From Balanoglossus misakiensis (lineage: Eukaryota > Hemichordata), in NCBI GenBank assembly GCA_040954595.2, contig CM082584.2, positions 6,820,001-6,884,000 on the forward strand: a DNA stretch of 64,000 nucleotides, written 5' to 3'. The position numbers were made by a program, and so were the translations under genes. The notes below the pieces were generated by a model that worked only from the letters and a program-made list of their open reading frames with translations, was not told where the DNA came from and made no database searches. Of the stretch, positions 25,376 through 36,800 are shown in pieces. The first letter of the stretch is position 1. Every line of letters starts with the position of its first letter.

Positions 25376-25556
25376 TACAGTAAAACCTGTGTGTACCGAA
25401 CCCCGTCTAATCTGGAAACCTGTATATACCGAATACATTTTTCTGGCCCCCTTGACATAGAACATGCTTTTAAAAACCTCTATAAACCGGACACCTCTGC
25501 AAACTGAACAATTTCTTCAGTCCCGTTGGTGTTTGGTTTAGACAGGTTTTACTGTA
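25376..25556. mobile_element. MITE with 15-bp terminal inverted repeats
   Basis: A 181-base element beginning TACAGTAAAACCTGT and ending with its exact complement ACAGGTTTTACTGTA. A TA at the outer edge is compatible with Tc1/mariner-type target use. It has no ORF and ends 40 bases from the SYCE2 stop codon, so it probably lies in or beside the SYCE2 3' UTR. Confidence 0.8.
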
Positions 25557-25595
25557 CTTACACAAACAAACACCGCTATAGTTTTCCTCACACAT

Positions 25596-26355
25596 TCAGC
25601 TATCCAGATTGACGTCTTTATAGAGCATGCCCAGAGCATTTCTGAAATCTTCCAGCTCAGCCTCTAACTTGGAAATTCTGTCCAGAGTGGCAAACAGCTG
25701 CTGTAACTTCTCCTGTATGACCGTGCCACTGCGCTCGTAAGTGTCATACATTGCCTGCTCCAGCATGCTGGAAGAGTTGGATACCTGTATAAACAATTGC
25801 AAATATAAGACCACTGTGCCCTCTAAGCCCATAGGACACGTCGCTGAATCAACAAACTCACTGGTTACTCAGAAAAGTTATCCACAAGTACATACCTGCA
25901 TTTCCATGCTCTTCTTGAAATCTGTAAGCAGCGATGTATCTCGTTTTCTCTTAGCGTTGATTTCTTCAATCAATCCCTGGGCTGCATTCTGAAGTGTCTC
26001 CTTCGTAACAGGTCCAACCAGGCCAGGGCTCAACGAGACTGATGTATCCCTGTTGGCCATCATTTCATTGTGTGGCAGTGAAGCAGATTCACTTGGGTTG
26101 CTGAATAAGTGAGTAAATACGTGTTAAGGGTCCACTACAACAACAGTACACAGTATACTTCTTGACAAGTAGAAAACTGGTGGTTGTACTTTTCAGTTGT
26201 CCCTTTGCTTGAAAAATCAAATAACCAGTACACCATTGAAAAGAAATTCTGGCTACTTCTTACCTCTGTTCAACAACATCTGGACGTTCTGCTTCTTGAG
26301 TCATGGAAGGACTCGCCCCAGTAAAATGTTCAAGACTCTTATTCACAGTTGCCAT
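25596..26355 (-). CDS. SYCE2: Synaptonemal complex central element protein 2
   Basis: Structural protein of the meiotic synaptonemal complex; in mammals SYCE2 assembles with TEX12 into fibres along the central element and is needed for synapsis. Three exons on the minus strand, 26264-26355, 25896-26100 and 25596-25784, join with phases 2 and 0 into 161 residues. The conserved core follows remembered human SYCE2 closely: LQNAAQGLIEEINAKRKRD, then SLLTDFKKSMEMQV, then VIQEKLQQLF with ISKLEAELEDF and LYKDVNL at the end. Residues about 75-160 are a predicted coiled coil. The N-terminal 65 residues are polar and unconserved, and the protein lacks the longer C-terminal tail of the human form (about 218 residues). 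The start at 26355 is the first in-frame ATG (CCATGG on the other strand). Germ-line expression is inferred from the family. Confidence 0.9.
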
Positions 26356-26885
26356 GGTACCAGTTGGTTGAGTTCATGTTAATCTTGCATCTGATAAGAA
26401 GGGTATAATCATTATAGAAAACTGTGGTTTCCCAAGAGGCTTAGAGCATGAGAATACTTCGTATTCACGGGCACAGATGGAATTTGAGAATGCACACTAA
26501 ATTGGACTGTCTGGGGTTAGGTATTTTATTGATAAACGCGAAAGCGACCTCCCCAATATACTACATATTCTGTGTGGGGTCCATGACGATTTCTGCAAAA
26601 TCGTAGACTGGACAGCCATTCTCGCTCGTACCGCAGGCGCAGGCACACATGGCGAATGTTCGTGTTGAAAATCTGATACTCGAACATTTGGTCTGGCAAA
26701 ACATGATTATTAGTTATTATATTATACCAGTATATTGATGGTATAAATCACGCTATTTGATTGGTCGAGACACGACACGTGACCGTGATATATTAGCCAT
26801 ATACCACAGTCATATATCATAGTTAAAGAAAATGCCTTTTTAAAATGTTTTATGCAAAGTTTCAATATACTGGCATAATATAATA
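26356..26885. other. Intergenic upstream of SYCE2
   Basis: Holds the presumptive SYCE2 promoter; no TATA box is obvious. At 26720-26880 an AT-rich stretch (TATTATATTATACC, TGGCATAATATAATA) leads into the foldback element. No gene recognised. Confidence 0.45.
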
Positions 26886-27026
26886 GCAATAAAACACCCC
26901 CAGCCATGGTATACCACTCGATTTTGACCAGTTCAACTCCATATACGCACTCGCTATCGCTCGTGCGTATATGTCGTGAACTGGTCAAAATCTCGTGATA
27001 TACCATGGCTGGGGGTGTTTTATTGC
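26886..27026. mobile_element. Near-perfect foldback MITE, 141 bp
   Basis: Arms 26886-26934 and 26978-27026 are inverted copies matching at 46 of 49 positions (outer end GCAATAAAACACCCCC). The interior continues with perfect 11-base arms CATATACGCAC and GTGCGTATATG around a short loop, so almost the whole element folds on itself. The outer 32 bases recur exactly at 47598-47629. No ORF. Confidence 0.88.
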
Positions 27027-27806
27027 TTAATTAGTTCATCGTTCTGGAGCACAAGAAGAGAGAAATTCAGAAAGATCAAACATACCTTCAAGCAAGTGCA
27101 CGAACATAGGATATGCTAGTGGTATCGTTCGTCAACCTACACTAGTGAACGTAACGCCTGTTTTGATTGGTTAAAAGTATGCCAATATTTTGAACGTAGA
27201 GGGCGCGATTCATCACAGCTGATATAACCATGTTTCAAATGGTAGTGCCTGTAATTTTAAGAAGTAAAGGCCACTGTCGAATAAAAAAACACACCCCAAG
27301 TCCCCCCCTTTTCAAGTTGAATAACCAATATTCATCCTGGCACTATTCCCCTGTCTGATCGCGTAACACCTGTCTGTCAGTGTCAGTACATACATACATT
27401 CATACATACATAGATACATACATAGATTCATACATAGATACATGTGTGAAGACCTTGCGGTCAGATTTCATACATACATACAACAAGACAAGCGATATTC
27501 TCTGTAAAGATAGCTGATTTTAATAACACCTCTGCGTAACAAAGAAAAACGAAATACAAATCAAGAAAATAAACAAACAAAAAGTCAAACTATAAACACC
27601 TTGTCGATCCGTTTAGACTAAAACGTTCGTTGTGAATGCTCTTTATAAAACTATCTTGAACAGATCAACACAGATAGTAATTTAATTTAAAGGAAAGACT
27701 TGGTAGATTGTGCATGTATTAGAGCGACAAATTTCGGTCTTTTTTACATTTTTATATTTTTTCGATAAGTCAGAAGGTCTAAAGCTTGAAGTTTTTTGGT
27801 TTTGGT
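27027..27806. other. Intergenic: downstream of vitellogenin, simple repeats
   Basis: CATA units lie at about 27387-27440 and 27465-27482. Between them a motif (GACCTTGCGGTCAGATTTCA, about 27450-27470) matches, in the opposite orientation, GTGTGAAATCTGACCGCAAGG at about 42330-42350. The stretch 27700-27806 should be vitellogenin 3' UTR; I see no canonical polyadenylation hexamer on the minus strand, only AATATA-like sequence near 27750. Confidence 0.5.
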
Positions 27807-30800
27807 CTACTGTCTGCATCTTCTGTGGATTTCGACGTCATCTCTGAAGTCGGTGCGCTTGCTGGAGATCTTGTTGATGACCTCGCTTCTGCTGCGGTCG
27901 ACCAGGTCCCTGGTGGACTGCAGGGCTTTCTCAAGGCAGTGGAAATCGACGGTCTTGGCGTCCACCTCGTCCTTTCTGCATTCCTCGCCGCAGCGGGCGA
28001 CGGCGGTCTTGGAGAAGCAGGACATCTCGGTGCCGTCGATGGTTCTCTCTTGGACCAGGGTCTTCATGCGTGGAAGACATCTGACTGTGATTTGAAAGGA
28101 AATTGTAAAAAAAAAGTCAGCATGGTCTCACTGTAGTGTACGGGGGTGGTCTAATTGGTATATTAGCTGTCACGTTTGGGAATCGAATCTAGTTTTCTGT
28201 GTATTAATTCTTATTATAAGTGTAACGACCAGGCAAATGAACTCAAGTCGGACTTGAATTAATTTTTCGATAAAAATGGTTAAAGTTACAGCTTAAACGG
28301 ATCCTTAGAATATTTGACACTACAATGTCAAGGGATATGGCTGTATTTTCTGTTACAAACAGTAAACAACTTAAACAGTAAAACCACATTGTCACTGCCC
28401 CCCCCCCCCCCCTTTAGCAAAAATGACACTTACTGTTCTCGGTGCACTTCTCGCTGGGGACCTGGTAGCTGAGTCCGAACTCGTGTCCACTCTTGTAGAT
28501 CTCCTTTTGTGGGCCTTCGAATTCGTTCTCACGCTCGCCGTCGAACTTGCCGCACAGACCACAGTGCTTCATGCGGTAGAAGCTGGAAAGCTGATGCCAT
28601 AAAAAAAATAAGGAAACCACGTTAATACCATCTCCTTCACAAATGGCACTATCGCTTCTGTTCACACTTTGTGTTTAAATTCCATTCAAAAGTATATCTT
28701 CCATGGATGTTTTACATTGTTTTTTTTTTATTGATTGAGTTCATATACCACTAAACTTTCTGATATCATTATTACCATTATAGGGGCAGATTTATCTGGG
28801 TATACGCGTACGTGCGACATGTTACAATTTGAAAGCAAGTCTTCATACATACCTTGACTTGGATGTTCTTTCCGTCAGTCTTCACCTGGATACCAACGCG
28901 TTGTGAGATCAGTTCGATGCGCTCATCGGCGTGGCGGATGATGATGGCGATGATTGGGTTGTTCTTGTTCTCGTCAGTCTGCTCCCATTCTCTCACCTGT
29001 CGCTCTCTGGAACCGGATGCGGCGCGGTGGATCATGTCTTCGAGGTCCTCCCAGTACTTCACCTCCTTGCTGTCGACCTTGACGGTTTCGTATCTCCAGT
29101 CCTTTCTTCCCCTGTACTGGTCTGGGCGCCCCCTGCGGCACTCCTCGTACTCCTCGCGCTCGCGGCTGTCGAGCTCGTCCCCGCGGTGGCGCTTCTGCAT
29201 GACGTCCCTGCAGCGGCACTGGCGGTACTTGCGCTCCTCCTCCTCGGTCCTCAGTTCGCCGCGCTCCTCCTTCTGTCTCAGCTCCTGGCACTCGGACTCG
29301 CTGACGCGCTGGCGTTCCCTGGAGTCGCTCTCTTCCCGGGAGTCCTCTTCGGAGCTCTCGTACCAGCGCTGGTCCGGTCTGTATGGTCTCCTCTGGCACT
29401 CGCGGCGCTCCTCCATCTCCTGGCTGCTGACGTAGTCGCCGTTGTAGTACCTGGCCTCGATCTCTCGGCATCTGCACATCTCGCGTTTCTCCTCCTCCTC
29501 ACTGGTCAGTCTCTGGCCGTTGTCGTACCTCTCTTTGATCTCGCTGCACTCTTCCTCGGTGACTCTCCTGTCTTGCTCGGTCCTCTCTTCGGACGACCTG
29601 GATGGTCTCCTCTCCCCGGACTCCACGCGTGGGGTTCTTTCGATCATCTTGCCAACGGTCTCCTCAACTGGGCGGAATTCGACCTCGCCTTCCTTGCGGA
29701 CGATCATCTTCTCGTTTGGCCTCAGATCCTTCTGCTCGCCGTTGATGCGGACGGTAATTTGGTCGTTGTCCTCTCTTGGGATCATTTCTACTTTGGTGTC
29801 TTCGATGAAAATCTTGGCAATCTGAAATATATCACATCAATGTCATTTAAGCAAACGAAAACGGAAATTTCAACCTGTACAACAGAACCTTGGTGCCTGC
29901 AATGTTATACAATGGCACACCTTCAGATGTCTAATAGTAAATGCACGCATGATTGCATAGGCAATAAAGCACAGAGCGAAATACTACAAGTGCAATTGAC
30001 CGAGGATTTGTATAGATAAGACCACGGCAGTTTACTCACCTTCTTCTCAGATGTTTCGTGGATCTTGGAGGCAAGAACGGTGAAGCGGTTCTCCTGGGAG
30101 CAATCCTCGGCAATAATGTGTTCGCACTTGGACAGGGCGTACTTGTAGGTGACGTTGTCGAAAGTTTTGATCTCATCATTGGAACGCACTTTGCAGTATG
30201 CTACAAGGGAAAAAAAGAACAAAATGGGCGTGTTAAAGGAATACAACCAACTCAGTGTAATATATATGGCTATACATGTCTAAGTCATGTGGTGGCGCAC
30301 TTTTATCGTGCAGCCCCCAATCGAAATGTGTGATTTGCTGGAGCTCAACGTTCCGTGGTATCTGAGAGTAAATTTGCACTGGCGACCATGGCTGCTAATC
30401 AGACTTGCGACTGTTTGTAGAAAAGAGACCATCTCGAATAATAGGAACCAACAGTGAACACTCTGGCGCTGTACGTGTGGTTTATTACACACAGTGAGAT
30501 CATAACTTGTAGTACACTTACGAGTCCACTGGTCGTTCATGTACAAGTTCATGTACTGCTGGACCATGGTCTTTCTGGTGGACATGGGCTGGATTCTGAT
30601 GGGCATGCGCACCTTCTCGAACTTCAGGTTCTCGTAGGGGTGGTTCACGGTGATGTTGGCCACGTTCATCTTGTCGGTCAGCTCGGCAGTGAAGTAGACT
30701 TTGTTGTAGGGGTTGTCGATCTCGACGTTGTCCAGTTTAAGGTGGTTCCACCAGTAGTATTCGGCGTACACGATGGTCTTCGAGTACAGACTCTTAGCCC

Positions 30801-33800
30801 ATTTTGGCAGCTGGTGGGTTCATTGAAAGGAAAGGGGGAATCAACAAAAACCGAACAATTGGTGATCTCTGTGTTGGTCGATCCGGTTAACACCGGGTAA
30901 ATCAGAGAGTGTACGGGTGTACAGCAGAAATAGTAAACTGCACGCGCTCGGGCCCCAAAACCCAAGCATTCAGGCAACAACATTATATAGTACTGTACAT
31001 CATGTCAAATCCACCCATACCTTTTCGTGGGTGATCTCCACATTGACCTTGCGCAGTTCAGTAATCTTGCGGAGGATTTCCATGCAAGCGTGAGAATATT
31101 CTTTGTTGTCTCTTCTGTCCTGCTCGCACTGCTCGTACTCTGGGGTCTTCCTCTCTCTCTCCTCTCTCAGCTGCTCCTTGGTCTTCTCGACGCGGAACTG
31201 AATATGGATGGAAAATGGTGGGAAGTGTGTAAAATGATATAAAGAGACTCCTTTTCAAATGAAATCTGGTAAAAAGTACCAAAAATTGACATTCCCCCCA
31301 ATGATGTTTTGTTCGTCTGCCTGCAATAGTACCACTGCACTATCACAGCATCCAGTTATGTAAGATCTTTACCTTGAACTGAACCTTCTTGTCGTTTTCA
31401 CAGCTCTTTCCCCACTGAGTGCTGAGTTTGGCGCGGATTTCCCTCGGTGCAACGCTGGTCTGGCGGGTGTTGTAGAAACGTGGGGAGGTCCTGTAGTTAG
31501 ACTCCTGCTGCCTGGATTCGTCCCAGTGTGTGTAGAGTTTCTGGAGGGTGTCGATCTGTTCCTCGGGGTATTCAACTTCACCTTGCACGCACATCTGGAA
31601 TAGGGGAATCATAGTGAAACACAGATTAGGATCGTTTTCCAATTGTCAATCCAGCCACTATTTTGTTTTCCGTTGGAGCAAAGTAGGATGATTTTCTGAC
31701 AACATTGAAAAAAAACGCACCAGACACGTGCAAGCATTTGTCTGTGTGGCTGAACTCATTAACCCTTCGAATATTTACCTTGGTGTCATCCTCTGACTGG
31801 TCTTGACTCTTGATGATTTCGAGGTGGAAGCTCTTGTATTTTCTTTCTTCGGTGTCGAGAGTCAGTTCAGCCAAAATCTGGCGGTTGTACTGAGGATTCT
31901 CAATATGTTCTCCAGTCATTCTCAGGGTGATCTTCTTGGTCTTGATGGGACGGGTGAGGTGATCTTCCTTGGTGCTCTGAGCCTGGCGGGGTTCTTCACG
32001 CCTGCTGTCGCTGCCGCTTTCGAAGCTATCACTCTTACGCCCGCTGGAGCTACCACTCTTACGCCAGCTGGAGCTACCACTCTTACGCTCGCTGGAGCTA
32101 CCACTCTGACGCCTGCTGTCTCTGCGACTGTCGTAGCTGGCGCTCTTCCAGTCCCAGGTGCCTTCCTCGCCGCTGATGGACTGGCGGCTGGTGTGGCGCT
32201 CGATGTGCTCTTCGTTCTCCTGCTTCTCCTCCTCTTCGTAGGTGATCGTGATCTTGACGTCGTCTGGTCGTCGGTCGCCTGGTCTGACGGTGATGTTCAA
32301 TTCCATTGGGCCAGTGAATGGATACTTTGGTGCCTCTGGTTTGTTCTCGCTGCTGACGTGCTTGGTGCTGACTTCAAATTCAACTCCAACATCTCTGCCA
32401 GTCTTGTATTTTTTCTGCGTTGCAAAAATAAGAGAGAAGTTAACACACACAACAGCTGCTTCAATCATTTGCAGTAAGCCATATAATTCTCGGTAAATCT
32501 CTTGCAAGAATCATACATGCTCTTCTGTGGCTGAAAATTCTCGTCATTTGGTGTGAAGGCCAATTAGAGCCCCTTTGGTGGAAATCAAAAGACTTCAGAT
32601 CAGGGGTAATTATTACCTCGGTTGGCTGATCCTTGATGAGGTCTCCGTGGATGAATCGCTTCCTCTCTTCACCCTTCTTCTGTTCGGGCTCGGTGTATCT
32701 GCTCCACAGTCTGCTCCAGGAGTCGTCCTGTCTCTCCTCTGGCTGCTCTGGCTTCCTCTCGCCGATCAGGGACCAGGTGAACGGTCTGCTCTTGATGCTG
32801 ACCAGCTGCTGTTCCTTCTCCAGGGTCTTGAAGTGGGTCTCGAACTTCTTGGTCTTGAGGTCGAAGTTGATTCTGAAGTTCACCGGGATGGAGGAGTTGA
32901 CACTTGCCCTCACGGCGACGCCAGTCTTCAGCACGTGTGCGTCAACACCAACGCGGCCTTCGATGTCCATTGCAACCCTGTTGATGAAATGTGGTAAGTA
33001 CCTTTAAAGCATCTTGTATGTATATGTATATGGAGACATCTGATACTTCGGTCCCTATGTTATTTGGTGAGGTATCAATGAAACGAGTGAAGATTAAGAA
33101 TCTGAATCAATTTTAATATTCCAATTATCCACACCTGGGTGAGTTAAACCTTTCACCACCTTGGTTTGGTCCAAACCCATTGTTTTATATGGTAAAGTGG
33201 AACTCTAAAAAGTAAGGTGGGGGTGGAAGGCCCAGGGTTAAGAAATGCTTACTTGGTATTGATGTCAGCCTCGGCCACAACAGCTTCGGGGTCCTTGCCT
33301 TCGCGCTTGGACTCAAAGAGAGCATCGAAGACTGTTGCGCGTCCCTCGACCTTCACGTTGACGAAAGCGCCGGACGTGACGTTGGCCTGGAGTGGGAGAC
33401 CCATCTCGGTGGGGATCTGGTAGGTGGTCTCGGCGAGCATGAGGGCCTTCTGCAGCTCGGTGGATCGCAGCTCCTTCAGCTTGTCCTCGATGTCCTTGAT
33501 GGTGATCTTGCCTTCCTCAAGAACGGACCTGAGGGTGTCCTTGTCGAAGGTCAGGAAGCGCAGCTCGTTGCCGAACATCTTGAAGTACACGGAGCCCTTT
33601 GGTTCCTCGAGTTGGCGGCTTTCGATTGGCAGCTGAACAAAAGAATCAGATGGAAAAATGTTACTTCAATTTCAGGTGCATTTTAAAACTTATATATTTA
33701 AAATGTTTAGTTTGACTATATATCAGTAATACTCAATGCAGTCGCCAGATTGGTCTTATAGATACTCCGCCCATTGCAGACATTGGGAAAATATTTGGTG

Positions 33801-36800
33801 CTAGCTTTTATATTTCATGGGCCTGGAGCTTAATTTAAATAATGATAAAATCTGAAAATGCTTACACTCTCCCTCAGCTGTCTCTTCTCCTTGTCAACAA
33901 CGGGCACGGAGCGTGGTCTTCTGCTCTTGAGCAAGTCCAGGACAGAGCTCTTCCTCCAGAAGGAGCCGCTGGGTCCAACGATCTTGTCGGCGATGGTCTG
34001 CAGACCCTCGGCGCGGAAGCCGGTCTCGAAGAGGTTCATGTTGTAGCCCAAGATGTTGGCACTGACCTTGGCGTTGGCAGCACGTGGCATAACAGACTCC
34101 AGGGTGCCGATGGTGTTCACTTCAGTGGCGAAGCCCATGTGCATGTCCTCTGTTGAGTTTTCGGAGGAAATAGAAACGAAACAGAGAGGTGAATTAATGG
34201 AACGTCTCGATCTTGAAACAGAGCAACCAAAATCGCTCAGATAATCAAGTGTGTTTTATTGGTTATTGTACTAATATAAAAAGAAGACTTAGTCTGGTTA
34301 CTTACTTAACTGCTTGTCCATCTGGACGTGCTTGGAGTACTGAGCACCTGGGGTGATTGGCTTGGCAAAACGCAGAGCGTACTCGCAGGCGATGGCCTTC
34401 TTCCTCTCAACTGGGCTGCTGGACTTGGCCTTGGACTTCAGGTAAGCGTAGACGTAGGATCCCACCTGCTGGCTGCGCTCCTTGTGCAGGGACTGAGCGA
34501 AGAGTTGCAGGACTGGGCTGGTGACGTTGCTGTCCATGGTGATGGTGAAGGCAGCGATACGCACTTCGGGGGAGTTCTCTTGGTCGTGGTAGACTGGGAT
34601 CAGGATGTTGCGAACCTGACAGAGAGAAGTTAGATATACGTGATAAGTATGAAATCCAATGACATCATACGCAATATTGAAAATTAAAATGTGCATTTTG
34701 TCTTCGTGTTTTATCCATGCTGTAATTTGAAATTTTCTGCCCGTAGGTTTATATTTTTAATGATTTCACTTTTTAACATTCTGTCATGTGTGCAAACCTC
34801 CTAACGTACAATGCAGTGCTGTAAATAACCCCTGACTGTTACTAAGGTTTAAACAAGGTAAATAATGATTGAGTTGTCCATCCCAATACTCATGTGCCAT
34901 TCATCCAATTTGTCAACATATTCAATTTATTGGCTAGCTTAGAAAAGAAGAAAAATTATATCCACAATATTCAGCCATGATCATACCTTGCTTGGGATCT
35001 GAGGAGCGATGCGGCGGAGAGAGTAGATGGCTGTGACCTTGATTTCATCGTCAACTCTGCTCTCGATGATGTTCTGTACATCCTGGACGGTGTCCTTGAG
35101 TCCGGAGTTGGCAATGGCCTTCAGGCACATCTTCTGCTCTTCCTTTGGTTTCTCGGCCTTGATTCCCTCCACGAGGTTCTGCAGGAAATATCGGGAAGAG
35201 ATCTGTTAACATTGGCATACACTCGTCCTGTCCTAGGTGGAGATTGCCTCAACTATAAGTGGTCTCTCTTGACAGGGTTTTCACTGGTGGAAAACAGAAC
35301 ACTGATTTCTTAGCCCGTACGGTTAACATTTTAGGGATAGCTAAACTGAGTGTACATACATTGCGGTAACGCTTCTTGGCGTCTTCAACGTCGTCCTTGG
35401 CCTTCCTGAGGCGCTGTTCCAAGTCCTCGGTGCGGTAGCGGCGCTCCTGGGTCATCGGCTGGCGTCTCTCTTGCTCGATCTGCTTCTCGAGCTCACGGAT
35501 CTGGGTCTGCACTCTGCTGGTCTTCTTGGTCTCGCTGAGGGCGTTGTGGATCATGGCGCCGAAGCTCAGCCAACAGGTCTTCCTCACGTCCTTCTGGTCA
35601 ACGACGTCTGGGTGCTTGCACAGTTCCTAAAAGAGACAAACGCAAGAGGCTTCTTTTAAACAAAAGATGATGTCACAGACACTTAACAGAAACCAACACT
35701 AACGGATCGAAAACAACTAAACACACAGCTATCATTACTAAAGATGAAGACTTTCGCGATATATATTTGTCCTTACTATAGAAACTCACCAGAACATCAT
35801 CCAAAGTCTGGATGCTTGGGTCGTGGATAACAGCAATGGTGCTGAGGATTTGGCTAGCCATCTCGCCTTCAATCTTGCGGTTCTCGATCTTTTCCTTGAT
35901 CATCTTGAAAGATTCACGGGTGTTGATCAGGGGGAGAGCGTCCAAAAAGATTTTCCTGAACACAAAAATACGCAAGAAGATCCGTTTTTACCACTGTTGA
36001 GGGTTTTTAGGATAAAATCCGTGATTTTAAATAAACAGATATAAGTATAGATATTGATGTGCCCGATTGCAATTAGCAACTCTGCGCTCAAAAGAAACGG
36101 GTACGTGTATATGAAACCTCGCTCATTGGTCTTCTGGGCAAAAAGTCAATACATCTTTCTTTCACGGAGTTGACTTTGTTCTGTGTGTTTTCATGTGTTC
36201 ATTGTCTGTGCTGTGCTGTAACGTTTTGTGACTGTTTGTCCTAGGCTTGTGGTTGGCTATTTGAATAACGTATATTTGACCATGAACTTGCAAAAAAATG
36301 GACGGGTATGATCGGTATTATAATCTGTTACCTCTTCCTCTCTTCGCGCTTGTCGCTGGAGTCACGTGTTCTCTCGACGACCTCCTGGTAGATGTCGTTG
36401 ATGTCGTCCTTGTTAAGATGGCGGAGTTTCTGGACCATGTAGACCAGGTGAGACGGGACCTGCTCGGGGATCACCTCGTACTGAGTGTAGTCCACGATCA
36501 TGTTCAGCAGGGTCTTGGCGTCCTCGCTGGCCACTCTCCTGGTGGTGGGGGTCTGCTCCTGGCGCTGGATCTCCTCCAGGCTCTTCTCGCGCAGCTGCTT
36601 CTCCTCCGGGAATTCGTACATGATTCTGCCCTGCTCCTTGGTGTCGCGTGGCATCTCGATCTCGTCGACGATCCTGTCGGTCTTCTTCAAGGTGAGTCTT
36701 TGGCTGTGGGCGACGAGAAGAGAAGAGACTCAATCAGGGGCGGTGTTACAAATTGTCGCCATTACTTTTTTGGCTTATGCGGTGGAAAGGGGCCAGGTTG

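Noticed and set aside
28141-28205. tRNA-like phrase (GGTGGTCTAATTGG, then GGGAATCGAATCT)
   Set aside because: A-box and B-box resemblance is weak and no acceptor stem or anticodon arm can be formed by eye.
28931-30019. 362-codon plus-strand frame opposite vitellogenin exon 21
   Set aside because: It mirrors a Glu/Arg-rich exon, giving Leu/Ala/Val-rich low-complexity protein. The minus-strand exon has correct splice sites, phase and vWD motifs.
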